Assembly: GCF_001990485.1 (NCBI RefSeq)
Contig: NZ_LBFC01000018.1
Span: 186,001-250,000 of the forward strand
Length of the DNA: 64,000 bases
Source: Thermosipho affectus
GTDB lineage: Bacteria; Thermotogota; Thermotogae; Thermotogales; Fervidobacteriaceae
Reading direction: 5' to 3'
Numbering within the stretch: the stretch's first letter is position 1; each line of letters begins with the position of its first letter. The position numbers and the translations under genes are program-made. Shown here piece after piece: positions 1-8,882 of this stretch. The notes under the pieces were generated by a model. The model was not told where the DNA came from and did not search any database. It saw nothing but the letters and a program-made list of their open reading frames with translations.

Positions 1-1071
1 AGAAAGTGCTTTTGCAAATTCTTTCCATTCTCTTTTTAAGCGCGAAAATCTATGTGGTTGAAAAATTATGTTAATTTTTTTCCCTTTAAATACTTCTTTT
101 GCCGTCAATATTAGACTTTTTATTTCAATAGGTGTATGTGAATAGTCATCCACGACAGTTATCTTTTCGTTGTTAAATGAAATTTGAAACCTTCTTCCAG
201 GTAATACGAAATCTTTGAATGCGTCTAATACCGCATCTTTTTCATATCCCATTTCAAAACACAAAGCAATTACAGATAATGCGTTTAGCGCGTTGTGCAG
301 ACCTGGAACGTTTAAAACGAATTTTTTAGTTTTGTGTGGAGTTGAGATCTCGATTTTTTGCCTAAACCCCATTTTTTCTATGGACAAAATTTTGTAATCT
401 GCATTCTCAAGACCAAATGTTTTTGCATTTCTAATTAAATTATTTTCAGAGTTTGATATACATATTTTAGCATTTTTACATGATTTTTCAAAACAGTTGT
501 TATAATGTTGCAAATTTCTAAAATTTTCTATGTGATCATATCTTATATTGGTTATAATCAAGAAGTCCGGGCTATAATTTTCAAATCCAGGTTGACTTTC
601 GTCCATCTCAAATACGGAAATATTTCCACCTTTCCTATAGTTTTTATATTCAAGCATAGGATGGGTAGAACCTAAAAATACTGTAGGGTTTTTTCCTAGT
701 TTTAGAAGAACATGTGCCATCATTGAGGTAGTTGTGGTTTTTCCGTCTGTACCTGTTATACCTATCTTTTCATAGGGTTTTAATATTTTGATGTGGTGTT
801 CTAACCTTGAAAGTATGGGAATATTTTTTTCCCTTGCTTTATTAATTTCTGGATTTGTGTCTGGGACTGCAGGAGTTCTAACTATTAAGTCGGCATTATC
901 TATATTTTCGGGAAGGTGTTTTTTAAAAACTCTTATTCCTACATTTTCCAGATATTTGGTTCTTTCCGTGGAATAGGGATCTGTTCCAGAAACATCATTT
1001 CCCAAAAGGTGTTCGTGTATTGCTTGGGCGCTCATACCAATTCCACCGATACCTAAAAAGTGAATTTTCAT
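1..1071 (-). CDS. murC: UDP-N-acetylmuramate--L-alanine ligase, partial (C-terminus off window)
   Basis: This cytoplasmic ligase adds L-alanine to UDP-MurNAc in peptidoglycan precursor synthesis. The first 357 codons are present and the reading frame runs open through the left edge, so the C-terminal domain is missing. The N-terminus MKIHFLGIGGIGMS is the typical MurC nucleotide-binding loop, and GITGTDGKTTTT at about residues 105-117 is the Mur ligase ATP P-loop. The ATG overlaps the stop of murG as ATGA, which implies translational coupling. The gene is the third of a run that begins with a 2-hydroxyacid dehydrogenase. Confidence 0.95.
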   Translation of the reverse strand, partial: MKIHFLGIGGIGMSAQAIHEHLLGNDVSGTDPYSTERTKYLENVGIRVFKKHLPENIDNADLIVRTPAVPDTNPEINKAREKNIPILSRLEHHIKILKPYEKIGITGTDGKTTTTSMMAHVLLKLGKNPTVFLGSTHPMLEYKNYRKGGNISVFEMDESQPGFENYSPDFLIITNIRYDHIENFRNLQHYNNCFEKSCKNAKICISNSENNLIRNAKTFGLENADYKILSIEKMGFRQKIEISTPHKTKKFVLNVPGLHNALNALSVIALCFEMGYEKDAVLDAFKDFVLPGRRFQISFNNEKITVVDDYSHTPIEIKSLILTAKEVFKGKKINIIFQPHRFSRLKREWKEFAKALS

Positions 1072-2072
1072 TTTAACACCTCTTTTACTATTTCTTTTGC
1101 AATAATTTTTGCAGGATTTTCAAGCTTTTTGAAGTTTCTTGTTTTGTTTGAAAGTACAATTAGTTTATTTATTACATCTTCTAAATCCAAATTTTTTTCC
1201 CTTATTACAAATCCCAAGTTATTTTTTTCAATTTCTTTTGCATTTTCTAATTGATGAGATTCAGTGGCACCTTCCCACGGAATAACAATTGATGGAACTT
1301 GAAAATACAAAAGTTCACTAATTGTTGTGGCACCCGCCCTTGTAATTGCACAATTTACCGCTTTGTAGTAATCTGCCATATTTTCTATATATTTTTTAAT
1401 TTCTATGTTTTCCTCACTACAGTAAAGTTCTTTTCCTCCGGAAGATAGTATAAAGTGAAAATCTTTCATTTTTTTTGAAAGATCGCATGTGAGTTTATTT
1501 AAAAATTCACTTCCACCACTTCCGCCAACAACTAATATGGTTTTTTTATCGAGTCTGATCTTTTTATTTTCATTTATAAATATGGGGTTTCCACTTACGA
1601 TGACTTTTCTTTTAAAATACTTTTTGGAACTTTTAAATGACACAAATACTTTATCTGCAACTTTTGAAAGTCTTAAATTTGTAAGTCCTGGTATTACGTT
1701 TTGCTCGTGTATGAATAATGGAATTCTCAATTTTTTTGCGATAATTCCAACGGGATAACTAATGTATCCACCTGTAACAAAAACTATGTCTGGTTTGAAA
1801 TCTTTTAGAGTTTTTTTTACTGTTTTTTGTGCATTTATTATTTTTAATATTCTTGATATATTTGCAAAAGAATAAATTGGTCTTACAAGGCCTTTTACAT
1901 CCAACGATACAGTTTTATAAGTGTATTTTTTTAGTACTTTTTCCTCCAACTTCCCTTTAACGGTGAAGTACAATACGTCAATGGTTGTAATTTTTTGAAG
2001 TTCAGAGAGTACAGCAAGAGCTGGATAAAGGTGTCCTCCTGTTACCCCACCTGCTACTGCTATTTTAATCAT
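1068..2072 (-). CDS. murG: UDP-N-acetylglucosamine--lipid I GlcNAc transferase MurG
   Basis: MurG transfers GlcNAc to lipid I at the inner face of the cytoplasmic membrane, giving lipid II. The 334-residue product has the family's N-terminal GGVTGGHLYPALAV loop, the HEQNVIPGLTN segment and the C-terminal donor-sugar region RAGATTISELL...ATESHQLENA. The frame is open 14 codons further upstream, but the start at MIKIAVAGG is chosen because it gives the conserved N-terminus. This ATG overlaps the last 8 bases of the upstream dehydrogenase, and the stop overlaps the murC ATG. Confidence 0.95.
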   Translation of the reverse strand: MIKIAVAGGVTGGHLYPALAVLSELQKITTIDVLYFTVKGKLEEKVLKKYTYKTVSLDVKGLVRPIYSFANISRILKIINAQKTVKKTLKDFKPDIVFVTGGYISYPVGIIAKKLRIPLFIHEQNVIPGLTNLRLSKVADKVFVSFKSSKKYFKRKVIVSGNPIFINENKKIRLDKKTILVVGGSGGSEFLNKLTCDLSKKMKDFHFILSSGGKELYCSEENIEIKKYIENMADYYKAVNCAITRAGATTISELLYFQVPSIVIPWEGATESHQLENAKEIEKNNLGFVIREKNLDLEDVINKLIVLSNKTRNFKKLENPAKIIAKEIVKEVLK

Positions 2073-3021
2073 TTTTCCACACCAAATTCTTTGGTATTCT
2101 TCCCTCAAGTGCATCTATTACATTTTCTGCAACCATTATAGCCATTTTTTCCCTTGTCTGGAATGTGGCAGAACCAATATGTGGTAAAAGTACAACGTTG
2201 TTGAGTTTTTCAAGCCCTTTTGTGATTTTTGGTTCGTTTTCATAAACATCGAAACCTGCACCTGCTATTTTCCCATCTTTTAATAGGTCATATAACACTT
2301 TTTCATCTACAATAGGGCCTCGTGCCGTATTAACTATTATTGCTGTAGGCTTTAGGAGTGAAAGTTTTTCACTATCAAGGAGATGATATGTTTCTTTGGT
2401 TAAAGGAGCATTTATAGATATAAAATCACTTTCTTTTAAAAGTGTTTCAAGATCCACGTATTTTGCGTTGTATTTATAATCATCTTCTACCTTTTTTCTG
2501 TTATGGTAAATCACATTCATTCCAAAGCCCAAAGCTCTTCTGGCAACGGCTTTTCCTATTCTTCCCATTCCTATTATTCCAAGTGTTTTTCCATATATTT
2601 CATATCCCAAGAAAAGATGTGGTTTCCAACCTTCAAATTTTCCTTCTCTTACAAATTTATCAGCTGGTATTATTTTTCTTGCGACTGCTAGTATTAAAGC
2701 CCATGCTATATCAGCTGTTGCCTCTGTCAATACATCAGGGGTATTTGTAACAAAGATACCTTTTTCTTTTGCGTATTCCACATCAATATTGTTGTATCCA
2801 ACTGCGTAATTTGCTATAATTTTTAGTTTTTTTCCTGCGTCTATAAATTCTCTATCTATTGGATCTCTTAGTTGTGTAATTACGGCGTCGGCATCTTTTA
2901 CCCTTTCTAGCATTTCACCTTTTGTCAAAAAGTTTTTACCTTCGTAAACATCTACATGAAATTTTTCTTTTAATAGTTTAATTCCCTTTTCTGGAATTTT
3001 ATAAGTTATGAAAACCTTCAT
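2065..3021 (-). CDS. D-2-hydroxyacid dehydrogenase (glyoxylate/hydroxypyruvate reductase type)
   Basis: This is an NAD(P)-dependent D-isomer 2-hydroxyacid dehydrogenase of 318 residues, the usual length. It shows the Rossmann loop GMGRIGKAVARRALGFG, the NTARGPIVDE segment with the catalytic Arg, the ENEP segment with the catalytic Glu, and the LPHIGSAT segment with the catalytic His. Overall it resembles glyoxylate or hydroxypyruvate reductases more than lactate dehydrogenases, but the substrate cannot be read from sequence. A GTG nine bases upstream is also in frame. The ATG at 3021 is preferred because GGAGG then lies about 7 bases ahead. It is the first gene of the unit with murG and murC. 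Confidence 0.88.
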   Translation of the reverse strand: MKVFITYKIPEKGIKLLKEKFHVDVYEGKNFLTKGEMLERVKDADAVITQLRDPIDREFIDAGKKLKIIANYAVGYNNIDVEYAKEKGIFVTNTPDVLTEATADIAWALILAVARKIIPADKFVREGKFEGWKPHLFLGYEIYGKTLGIIGMGRIGKAVARRALGFGMNVIYHNRKKVEDDYKYNAKYVDLETLLKESDFISINAPLTKETYHLLDSEKLSLLKPTAIIVNTARGPIVDEKVLYDLLKDGKIAGAGFDVYENEPKITKGLEKLNNVVLLPHIGSATFQTREKMAIMVAENVIDALEGRIPKNLVWKND

Positions 3022-3040
3022 TTTACGCACCTCCTGGTAA

Positions 3041-3049
3041 ATTATATCA
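3041..3049 (-). promoter_or_regulatory. Extended -10 promoter element for the dehydrogenase-murG-murC unit
   Basis: The minus strand reads TGATATAAT, a perfect TATAAT with the TGn extension, about 20 bases before the start codon. No good TTGACA-like -35 box is visible at 16-18 bases, so the extension probably compensates. Evidence is motif matching only. Confidence 0.55.
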
Positions 3050-3104
3050 TTATTTTCAAATTTTTGAATTTACAATTTCTGCTCTGTGATTTTAAATATT
3101 TATT

Positions 3105-3113
3105 TGATATAAT
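3105..3113 (+). promoter_or_regulatory. Extended -10 promoter element for the nitroreductase/surface-protein unit
   Basis: The plus strand reads TGATATAAT about 38 bases ahead of the ATG at 3152, with only a weak -35 (TGTGAT at 3085). It diverges from the minus-strand copy of the same element at 3041-3049. Confidence 0.55.
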
Positions 3114-3151
3114 ACAATAAAGATTAAAATGATTGGAGGAAAATTGAAAAT

Positions 3152-3859
3152 ATGAAGAATAGGGAGTTTTTAAAGTCAAATTGGATGGCGATTAAAGATA
3201 CGGATAGAGAGAAAGGAATTGAAAAGCCAGATGTGGAAAGAGATTGTGGAAATCTGATAGCACTTCCAAGCTTTAATATGGGGAGAAAACCTTTCTATCA
3301 GGTAGTCAAAGAAAGGCTAAGTATAAGAAAATATTCTAAAGAACCGTTAACTTTAGAGGAACTTTCTTTTTTACTTTGGGCAACTCAGGGAGTAAGAAAG
3401 TATATAGAGAAAAAGAAGGTAATTTTTAGAACAGTCCCATCGGCGGGTTCTACACATCCATTTGATACCTATCTTATTGTTTTTAACATCGATAAAGTTG
3501 AAAAAGGGATTTACAGATATTCCGGTTTAAATCATGGTTTGTGTGAGATAAAAAAAGATAGCTTTGAGACTGATGTTATTGAAGCTACTTTGGGACAAAG
3601 ATTTGTTGGAGAAAGTGCTGTGGTATTTGTTTGGGTGGCAGTACCATATAGAACAGAGTGGAAGTATAAAGAAGAATCGTATAAAACTATTGCCATTGAT
3701 GCAGGGCATGTCTGTCAAAATCTTTACCTTGCCGCAACTGCTATAGATTGTGGGACCTGTGCAGTTGCTGCGTATGACCAAGATAAAATGGATAAATTGG
3801 TGGGTGTAGATGGAGAAGACGAGTTTGTAATTTATCTTGCGCCAGTTGGAAAAATATGA
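3152..3859 (+). CDS. SagB-type/nitroreductase-family FMN oxidoreductase
   Basis: The product has 235 residues and belongs to the nitroreductase-like FMN oxidoreductases. The segment RLSIRKYSKEPLTLEELSFL followed by WATQG and PSAGSTHPFDTYL is typical of SagB/ThcOx-type dehydrogenases, which bind FMN through the conserved R-SIR-Y motif. No azole-peptide (TOMM) partner genes such as a YcaO cyclodehydratase are nearby, so a stand-alone flavin reductase role is more likely than toxin maturation. GGAGGA precedes the ATG by 11 bases. The downstream secreted protein begins 13 bases after the stop, so the two are probably co-transcribed. The substrate is unknown. Confidence 0.8.
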   Translation: MKNREFLKSNWMAIKDTDREKGIEKPDVERDCGNLIALPSFNMGRKPFYQVVKERLSIRKYSKEPLTLEELSFLLWATQGVRKYIEKKKVIFRTVPSAGSTHPFDTYLIVFNIDKVEKGIYRYSGLNHGLCEIKKDSFETDVIEATLGQRFVGESAVVFVWVAVPYRTEWKYKEESYKTIAIDAGHVCQNLYLAATAIDCGTCAVAAYDQDKMDKLVGVDGEDEFVIYLAPVGKI

Positions 3860-3872
3860 AGGGGGAATCGGA

Positions 3873-6296
3873 ATGAAAAAGTTTGTGTTTGTTTTTTTGA
3901 TAATTTCTTTACAGTTTTTTTCTCAAAGTTTGTATTTTGAACATGCAACAATTTATTATCCTGCAGGATATGACGAACTTGCTAAAAGAGTTGGTATAGA
4001 ATTTGAAAATATTAGAAAATATGTGATAAATTTATTTAAAAATGATCCAGGCAGGGTAAATATATTTATTAAAACAAAGACTACAATCACAAATGGGTAT
4101 GCTAACCCTGTCCAGAAAAATACAATTGTTATATATACTTGGCATCCAACGGGATATCTATACAATTATTTGCCATTTGATGATTGGTATAGGTATCTTT
4201 TGATTCACGAGTTCACGCATATAGTTACTTTAAAGTCTGATGAGGGTTATTTAAAAATTCTTTCCCAGTTGTCAATACCGTATTATCCAGATTTGGGGGT
4301 CTTTTCGGTTGAAGCTCCTACTGTTTTTTCTGAGTCTCAATTTTCAGAAAATTCTGGTAGATTGAGAAATCCTTTGGTGTCAGAAGCACTCTTTGATACT
4401 TTTAATGGTGAATTACCAGAAGATAAGATACCCAACGATTTTAGAGTTGGTCAGGTATTTTACAACGCAAATGGTGGTTTTTTTGAATATTTAAAGGAAA
4501 AATACGGCATGGATAAGGTTAACGCGTATTTAAAAGATGCACTGAAAAGATCGTACACTTATCCTGAATTAATGCTTGGTTTTTCCATTCCATATGTTTT
4601 TCTTTTTAGGGTGCCAACCTTTTTGGAAGATTTGTTTAAAAAGCATTTTGGTAGTACATATGATGAGGAAGTTTCAAATTGGTTGTCAAATTATGTTTTA
4701 AGAAAAGGAAGTAAACAAATTTATATTGGCGAAAATGAAAGAATTTACAAGGTGGAAAGGGAAAAAGATAAACTTTATATTTTGAAAAGTAGTTTTGGAA
4801 GTGTCTCTGGATATCTGGGATATCCTTTGAATAAACTAATAGTTCTTGTAGGCAAAAAAAAGGTAGAGGAATATAACGTATCTGCAGTGGATTTTAGGGT
4901 GGACAATGGGAAAATATACGCGCTTGTAAATAGTGATAAGATGGAAATTTGGAATGTAACAGATAATAAAAAGTTATTTGAAGGGTTTATTTCCGCTTTT
5001 GATGTGGAAAATGGAAATGTAATATACGCTGTTTATGATGATAAATACGATTCATCAAAAATTTTTGGTTTAGAAAAAGTTTTTGAGGTAAAAGGATTTG
5101 TAAGGAACTTAGTATATAACGGGAAAAATCTTTATTATCTTGTGGGAAATAAACTTTGGAAAGATGATAAGTTGCTAGATGATTATTATCTAAAAGGGGC
5201 ATTTTTAAAAAAACAAGGAGAAAAAGTCTATGTGATTATGAAACAAAAAGGCTATATGGATTTAGTCGATATAGATGAGAAAAAAAGGGTAACAAAAGGT
5301 TTATTTGCATTTGATGCTTTAGTGGAAGATGATGGAATAGTTTACGTAGGTTATTCCCAAGCGGGAATGAATATTTACAAAGAAGAAAAAAATTTTTTGA
5401 GAAGTGATGTGGTATTTAAAAAAGTAAGAAAAGAAAGTATATTTGAAGCAAAGTACAAAAAATCGAGTTTTTGGGAGGATAAACTCTATAGTATTACACC
5501 ATCAGTTTTTGCACCTTTTACGTTTACAACTTATTTTGTTCCCAATGATACGTTGGAAGGTTGGGGAGTTGGTGCCATTTTTGATTTTAAACCATCGGTA
5601 GATTCCGATTTGATTTTTGTGCCATTTTATACGGATTTAAAATATACTTTGGAACTACAAAGATATGAATGGATATTTAAGGAATATGGTCTGGGGTTTG
5701 CATATAGTTTTGAAAATGATAGGGTGAATTTTGCTAATTTTGGAGTTATAAAGGAAAAAGAGCCAAATGTCCTTGGGTATTCGTCTTTTAACTGGATTCC
5801 ATTTGTAAGAAAGGTTTCGTATGATAAAACTTTTTATATACAAGCTTCAGTAGAGGCATATTATGATATTAATGGGGTATTTGTAAATCTGACTCCTAAT
5901 ATAGGGATAAATGCTGTCGATAAGAATTATGGAGGTTATTTTACCTTAAGTGCAACGAAAAATATTTCTTATTTTTTGATAGGTGGATACTTTTTGGATA
6001 TTTTTAACCAAAAAACGTATAGTTATATAGATGTGAATTACGATTTAAATAACATAAGGTATAGTGTGATTTTAATTTCAAATATTTTTCCTTTTTACAA
6101 ACAGTCCGGTATTGGTGTTGGGGCAATTGGAAAGAATGATATTCCAAGTTTTCTAGGTTATATTTATTTGGGAATACCCGATAACAATATGCTGTATTTG
6201 CAAGGAGGTTTAAAATTTTCTGAAGGAAAATGGGGATTATTTATAGGATTTGGAATAAAACCACACATGATTACTTTTGCAAAAGATATTTTATAG
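3873..6296 (+). CDS. Secreted HExxH protein with propeller-like middle and probable outer-membrane beta-barrel
   Basis: The 807-residue product starts with a signal peptide (MKKFVFVFLIISLQFFSQS). A gluzincin-type zinc motif HEFTH lies at residues 112-116, and SVEAPTVFSES follows at about 145-155, where the third zinc ligand (E147) is expected; this recalls the MA-like peptidase fold. Residues ~290-530 are rich in short GKIYALVN- and NGKNLYYLV-like strands that suggest a beta-propeller. From ~560 on there are alternating hydrophobic and aromatic strands ending in LFIGFGIK, as in outer-membrane barrels. It may be a surface protease, or a barrel carrying an inactive peptidase domain. The ATG is chosen by the GGGGGAA site just upstream; a longer frame begins 36 bases earlier. 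The FG-GAP gene follows after 11 bases. Confidence 0.6.
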   Translation: MKKFVFVFLIISLQFFSQSLYFEHATIYYPAGYDELAKRVGIEFENIRKYVINLFKNDPGRVNIFIKTKTTITNGYANPVQKNTIVIYTWHPTGYLYNYLPFDDWYRYLLIHEFTHIVTLKSDEGYLKILSQLSIPYYPDLGVFSVEAPTVFSESQFSENSGRLRNPLVSEALFDTFNGELPEDKIPNDFRVGQVFYNANGGFFEYLKEKYGMDKVNAYLKDALKRSYTYPELMLGFSIPYVFLFRVPTFLEDLFKKHFGSTYDEEVSNWLSNYVLRKGSKQIYIGENERIYKVEREKDKLYILKSSFGSVSGYLGYPLNKLIVLVGKKKVEEYNVSAVDFRVDNGKIYALVNSDKMEIWNVTDNKKLFEGFISAFDVENGNVIYAVYDDKYDSSKIFGLEKVFEVKGFVRNLVYNGKNLYYLVGNKLWKDDKLLDDYYLKGAFLKKQGEKVYVIMKQKGYMDLVDIDEKKRVTKGLFAFDALVEDDGIVYVGYSQAGMNIYKEEKNFLRSDVVFKKVRKESIFEAKYKKSSFWEDKLYSITPSVFAPFTFTTYFVPNDTLEGWGVGAIFDFKPSVDSDLIFVPFYTDLKYTLELQRYEWIFKEYGLGFAYSFENDRVNFANFGVIKEKEPNVLGYSSFNWIPFVRKVSYDKTFYIQASVEAYYDINGVFVNLTPNIGINAVDKNYGGYFTLSATKNISYFLIGGYFLDIFNQKTYSYIDVNYDLNNIRYSVILISNIFPFYKQSGIGVGAIGKNDIPSFLGYIYLGIPDNNMLYLQGGLKFSEGKWGLFIGFGIKPHMITFAKDIL

Positions 6297-6307
6297 GAGG
6301 TAAAAAT

Positions 6308-8014
6308 ATGAAAAAGTTTGTTTTAATTATGTTATTAATATCATTTGTTTCTTTTGCAGAAACATATACAGCAACTTTTCCTATTTCTAATTGGAGTCAG
6401 CAATATCCTGAAAAAGCTTGGGGTGCAATTTATGTAAAAAATATATCTACAAGGGTTGTTGAAGATAAAATAGTGGCAGTAAATGTCTACAAGATAAATG
6501 ATATTTCTGCTGTGCCTGGATATGGTCCATTTACTCAGGTTTCACAAACATTTTCCGTTGATTTTAATAACGACGGATATGCGGATATAATTTCATTAAC
6601 GTATGATGGATGGGTAGTTATTAAGAAAAATAAGATGAAGGAGACTGGTGAATTAAGTTTTGAAGATGAAAGATATTTTAGACTTTTGGTAAAAAATGGT
6701 GATGGAACGATGATTGTAGATGATTTTGATAATGATGGAAAGTTAGATTTATTTTCCTTCAACAGTTGGCAATATGCACAATATGTGGATGATGTTTTAA
6801 ATAAAAATGAATCTACTTACAAGAAAATTTCAAAAGATAAGAATTTTGTAACAGAGTGGACGGTTTCTGCTATGGCGAGTTATGATTACAACGGAGATGG
6901 GTACAAGGACATATTTTACGTGGATTATAAGGGAAGATTTTGGGTATGGATAAATGATAATTCTAAAGGTAGAGAGAGGTTTTTTAACAAAAATAATATT
7001 ATTGAACTTTTTCGTGATAAGGATTTGTCTTCAAATGGTGGTGGTGCCGTTTTAGATATAGGAGATTTGAACAACGATGGAATAATAGATTTAATAGCGG
7101 GACATACCGATAAAAAAGATATATACGTGTATTTTGGAAAAATTGTGAATAATCAATTAGAGTTTGATGTGGAAAATAAGTTTGTGATAACAAGAGATGG
7201 AAAATTGGGAGAACACGTAAAAGTTGATCCAAGGTATTCAAATTCAAAATCACCGGAAGATTTACCGAGTTTTGGGCCTACAATAATTAAGATAACTGAT
7301 GTGGATAGAGATGGATACAAAGATATCTTTGTGGGAACAGATGCGTGGAGACAAAATAAAGATTTTGGGGGAAGTGTGTACTTGTTTAAAGGGTTTAACA
7401 TTACTTCAGATAATAAACCGGAATTTGTGAGTTTGGAATTGGTACACGGTAGTTATAGTTGGGAGGATAATCCACCGTATGATTTTGATGCGGGTACAGT
7501 TGCAGATTTGGATAATGATGGTGTACCAGATTTTGTGGCGGCAGATGGTAATCATTCCGGTAATTTTTACAAGATAATCACACAGACGCAAAAAGAGTAT
7601 GAAACAGATGAAGCTGGTTATATAATAAGTGATTATCTACCAAATCTTGTTGGAATTTTACCAAAAGATTTACCAAATAACTTTGTAAAGAGGATAAAAG
7701 TAACTATTAAGTTCGATTTGTCACTTGGAGATGGTACATTTGAAATTAGATATGTAAAAAGTGGAATAAAAGACCCACAGCTTATCGATCCAGAGAGTTA
7801 TCCTTTAATGCCAGGGGCAAGCGGTAAAATAGTTGGAAGTTTTACAACAGAGATAGAATTTGACAAACCTGTACCTGATCCACAGATAATAATAATCACA
7901 AGACCTGCTGGACCATTTTCCGCACCTCATATTACTTATTTGGAATACGAAATTGAAACGCAACCATCACAGGTTATAATTAAGGGATTTAATTGGATAA
8001 AAGGGGATAAATAG
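6308..8014 (+). CDS. Secreted FG-GAP/VCBS beta-propeller protein with six calcium-loop repeats
   Basis: The 568-residue product has a signal peptide (MKKFVLIMLLISFVSFAE) and six integrin-like FG-GAP repeats. Their DxDxDG-type calcium loops are DFNNDGYAD (85), DFDNDGKLD (139), DYNGDGYKD (193), DLNNDGIID (253), DVDRDGYKD (331) and DLDNDGVPD (400). A beta-rich C-terminal domain of ~130 residues follows. Such propellers usually mediate adhesion or protein contacts outside the cell. The gene sits 1 base ahead of four prepilin-like genes and 11 bases after the HExxH barrel gene, so a role as a pilus-associated surface protein is inferred. TAGGAGGT precedes the ATG; the frame is open 26 codons further upstream inside the previous gene. 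Confidence 0.75.
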   Translation: MKKFVLIMLLISFVSFAETYTATFPISNWSQQYPEKAWGAIYVKNISTRVVEDKIVAVNVYKINDISAVPGYGPFTQVSQTFSVDFNNDGYADIISLTYDGWVVIKKNKMKETGELSFEDERYFRLLVKNGDGTMIVDDFDNDGKLDLFSFNSWQYAQYVDDVLNKNESTYKKISKDKNFVTEWTVSAMASYDYNGDGYKDIFYVDYKGRFWVWINDNSKGRERFFNKNNIIELFRDKDLSSNGGGAVLDIGDLNNDGIIDLIAGHTDKKDIYVYFGKIVNNQLEFDVENKFVITRDGKLGEHVKVDPRYSNSKSPEDLPSFGPTIIKITDVDRDGYKDIFVGTDAWRQNKDFGGSVYLFKGFNITSDNKPEFVSLELVHGSYSWEDNPPYDFDAGTVADLDNDGVPDFVAADGNHSGNFYKIITQTQKEYETDEAGYIISDYLPNLVGILPKDLPNNFVKRIKVTIKFDLSLGDGTFEIRYVKSGIKDPQLIDPESYPLMPGASGKIVGSFTTEIEFDKPVPDPQIIIITRPAGPFSAPHITYLEYEIETQPSQVIIKGFNWIKGDK

Positions 8015-8015
8015 T

Positions 8016-8399
8016 ATGAAAAAAGGCTCTTTGCTAGTTGAAACACTTGTAACGTTAATCATTATAACTTTTGCCTTTGGAATAGCATTTTTACCTTCGT
8101 GGAACCTTTTAAAGAAAACAAAGGAAAATTCAGAGCTTATAAAAATGTCTGAAATTTTATTGAACAAATGCGAAGAGTATACTTACTTTAGTGTTTCGAA
8201 TATAGTAGCTGGCACATTCACCGAAGAGTATAATGGAGAAGTATATAAAATAACGATTTTAAAGAAGCATTTAGAAAGCAATTTCAACGTTTATTCAAAT
8301 TATAGTGAAATTATTTATCCTATAATAACTGTTGTTACTATACGTGTAGAAAAAGATGGAAAGTATATTGAAGCACAGGTGGTGCCTCAACAATGGTGA
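8016..8399 (+). CDS. Type IV prepilin-like protein (PilV/GspI-like)
   Basis: The 127-residue protein begins MKKGSLLVETLVTLIIITFAFG. It has a short basic leader, Gly before the cut site, Glu at mature position 5 and a hydrophobic helix, which is the type IV prepilin pattern except that Ser replaces Phe at position 1. It is therefore a likely substrate of prepilin peptidase PilD and a minor pilin or pseudopilin. The start follows the FG-GAP gene directly, and the next pilin gene overlaps its stop by 7 bases. Assignment to PilV/GspI rests on size and gene order only. Confidence 0.75.
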   Translation: MKKGSLLVETLVTLIIITFAFGIAFLPSWNLLKKTKENSELIKMSEILLNKCEEYTYFSVSNIVAGTFTEEYNGEVYKITILKKHLESNFNVYSNYSEIIYPIITVVTIRVEKDGKYIEAQVVPQQW

Positions 8400-8878
8400 G
8401 AAAAGGATTTAGTTTAATAGAAGTTTTGATTGTTATTACCATCATTTCAGTTTTGATGGGAATTGGATATGTGGGATTTGAGGTTGTATACAAAAATACG
8501 ACGACAAATTCTAAGCTTTCTGGTATTACGCAAAATTTATTCTATTTGCTTGTAGATGCAAGAAGAGGTGCTGTTATTAAGAATAGAATTCATTGTATAA
8601 AGTTTGAAAATGGAAAATTTTCAAGCTTTGTTGATGAAGATTTGGATGGAATATCAGATGATGGTAAAAAATCTGAATTTTCTCTTGAAGATTCTATGGA
8701 AGTTTATCTAAATGGTAACAAAGTGGATAACTTCTTGATTTACACATACGATGGATTTTTTTTGAAAAATATAGGTGGATATTTAAATACAGATTATTCA
8801 AATTTGGAAATTGAGATAAAATTGGAAAGATCAAAGAAGATAATAATTGAGAATTCTTTACCAAAAATGGCGGAGTGA
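8393..8878 (+). CDS. Type IV prepilin-like protein (FimU/GspH-like)
   Basis: The 161-residue product starts MVRKGFSLIEVLIVITIISVL, a textbook class III leader (RKG|FSLIE) with Glu at +5. The remainder fits a small beta-rich GspH/FimU-like domain, with NRIHCIKFENGKFSSFVDEDLDG in the middle. The ATG overlaps the upstream pilin stop, and the next pilin follows after 4 bases, so the set is translated as one unit. It is probably a minor pilin that helps initiate or cap the pilus. Confidence 0.8.
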   Translation: MVRKGFSLIEVLIVITIISVLMGIGYVGFEVVYKNTTTNSKLSGITQNLFYLLVDARRGAVIKNRIHCIKFENGKFSSFVDEDLDGISDDGKKSEFSLEDSMEVYLNGNKVDNFLIYTYDGFFLKNIGGYLNTDYSNLEIEIKLERSKKIIIENSLPKMAE

Positions 8879-8882
8879 TAAT

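Noticed and set aside
3152-3859. SagB-type gene as part of an azole-peptide toxin cluster
   Set aside because: No precursor peptide, YcaO or E1-like partner lies nearby; the gene is followed by envelope genes only.
6308-7600. FG-GAP repeats as DNA tandem repeats
   Set aside because: The similarity is at protein level (DxDxDG loops) and the DNA is not repeated closely enough to be a repeat array.
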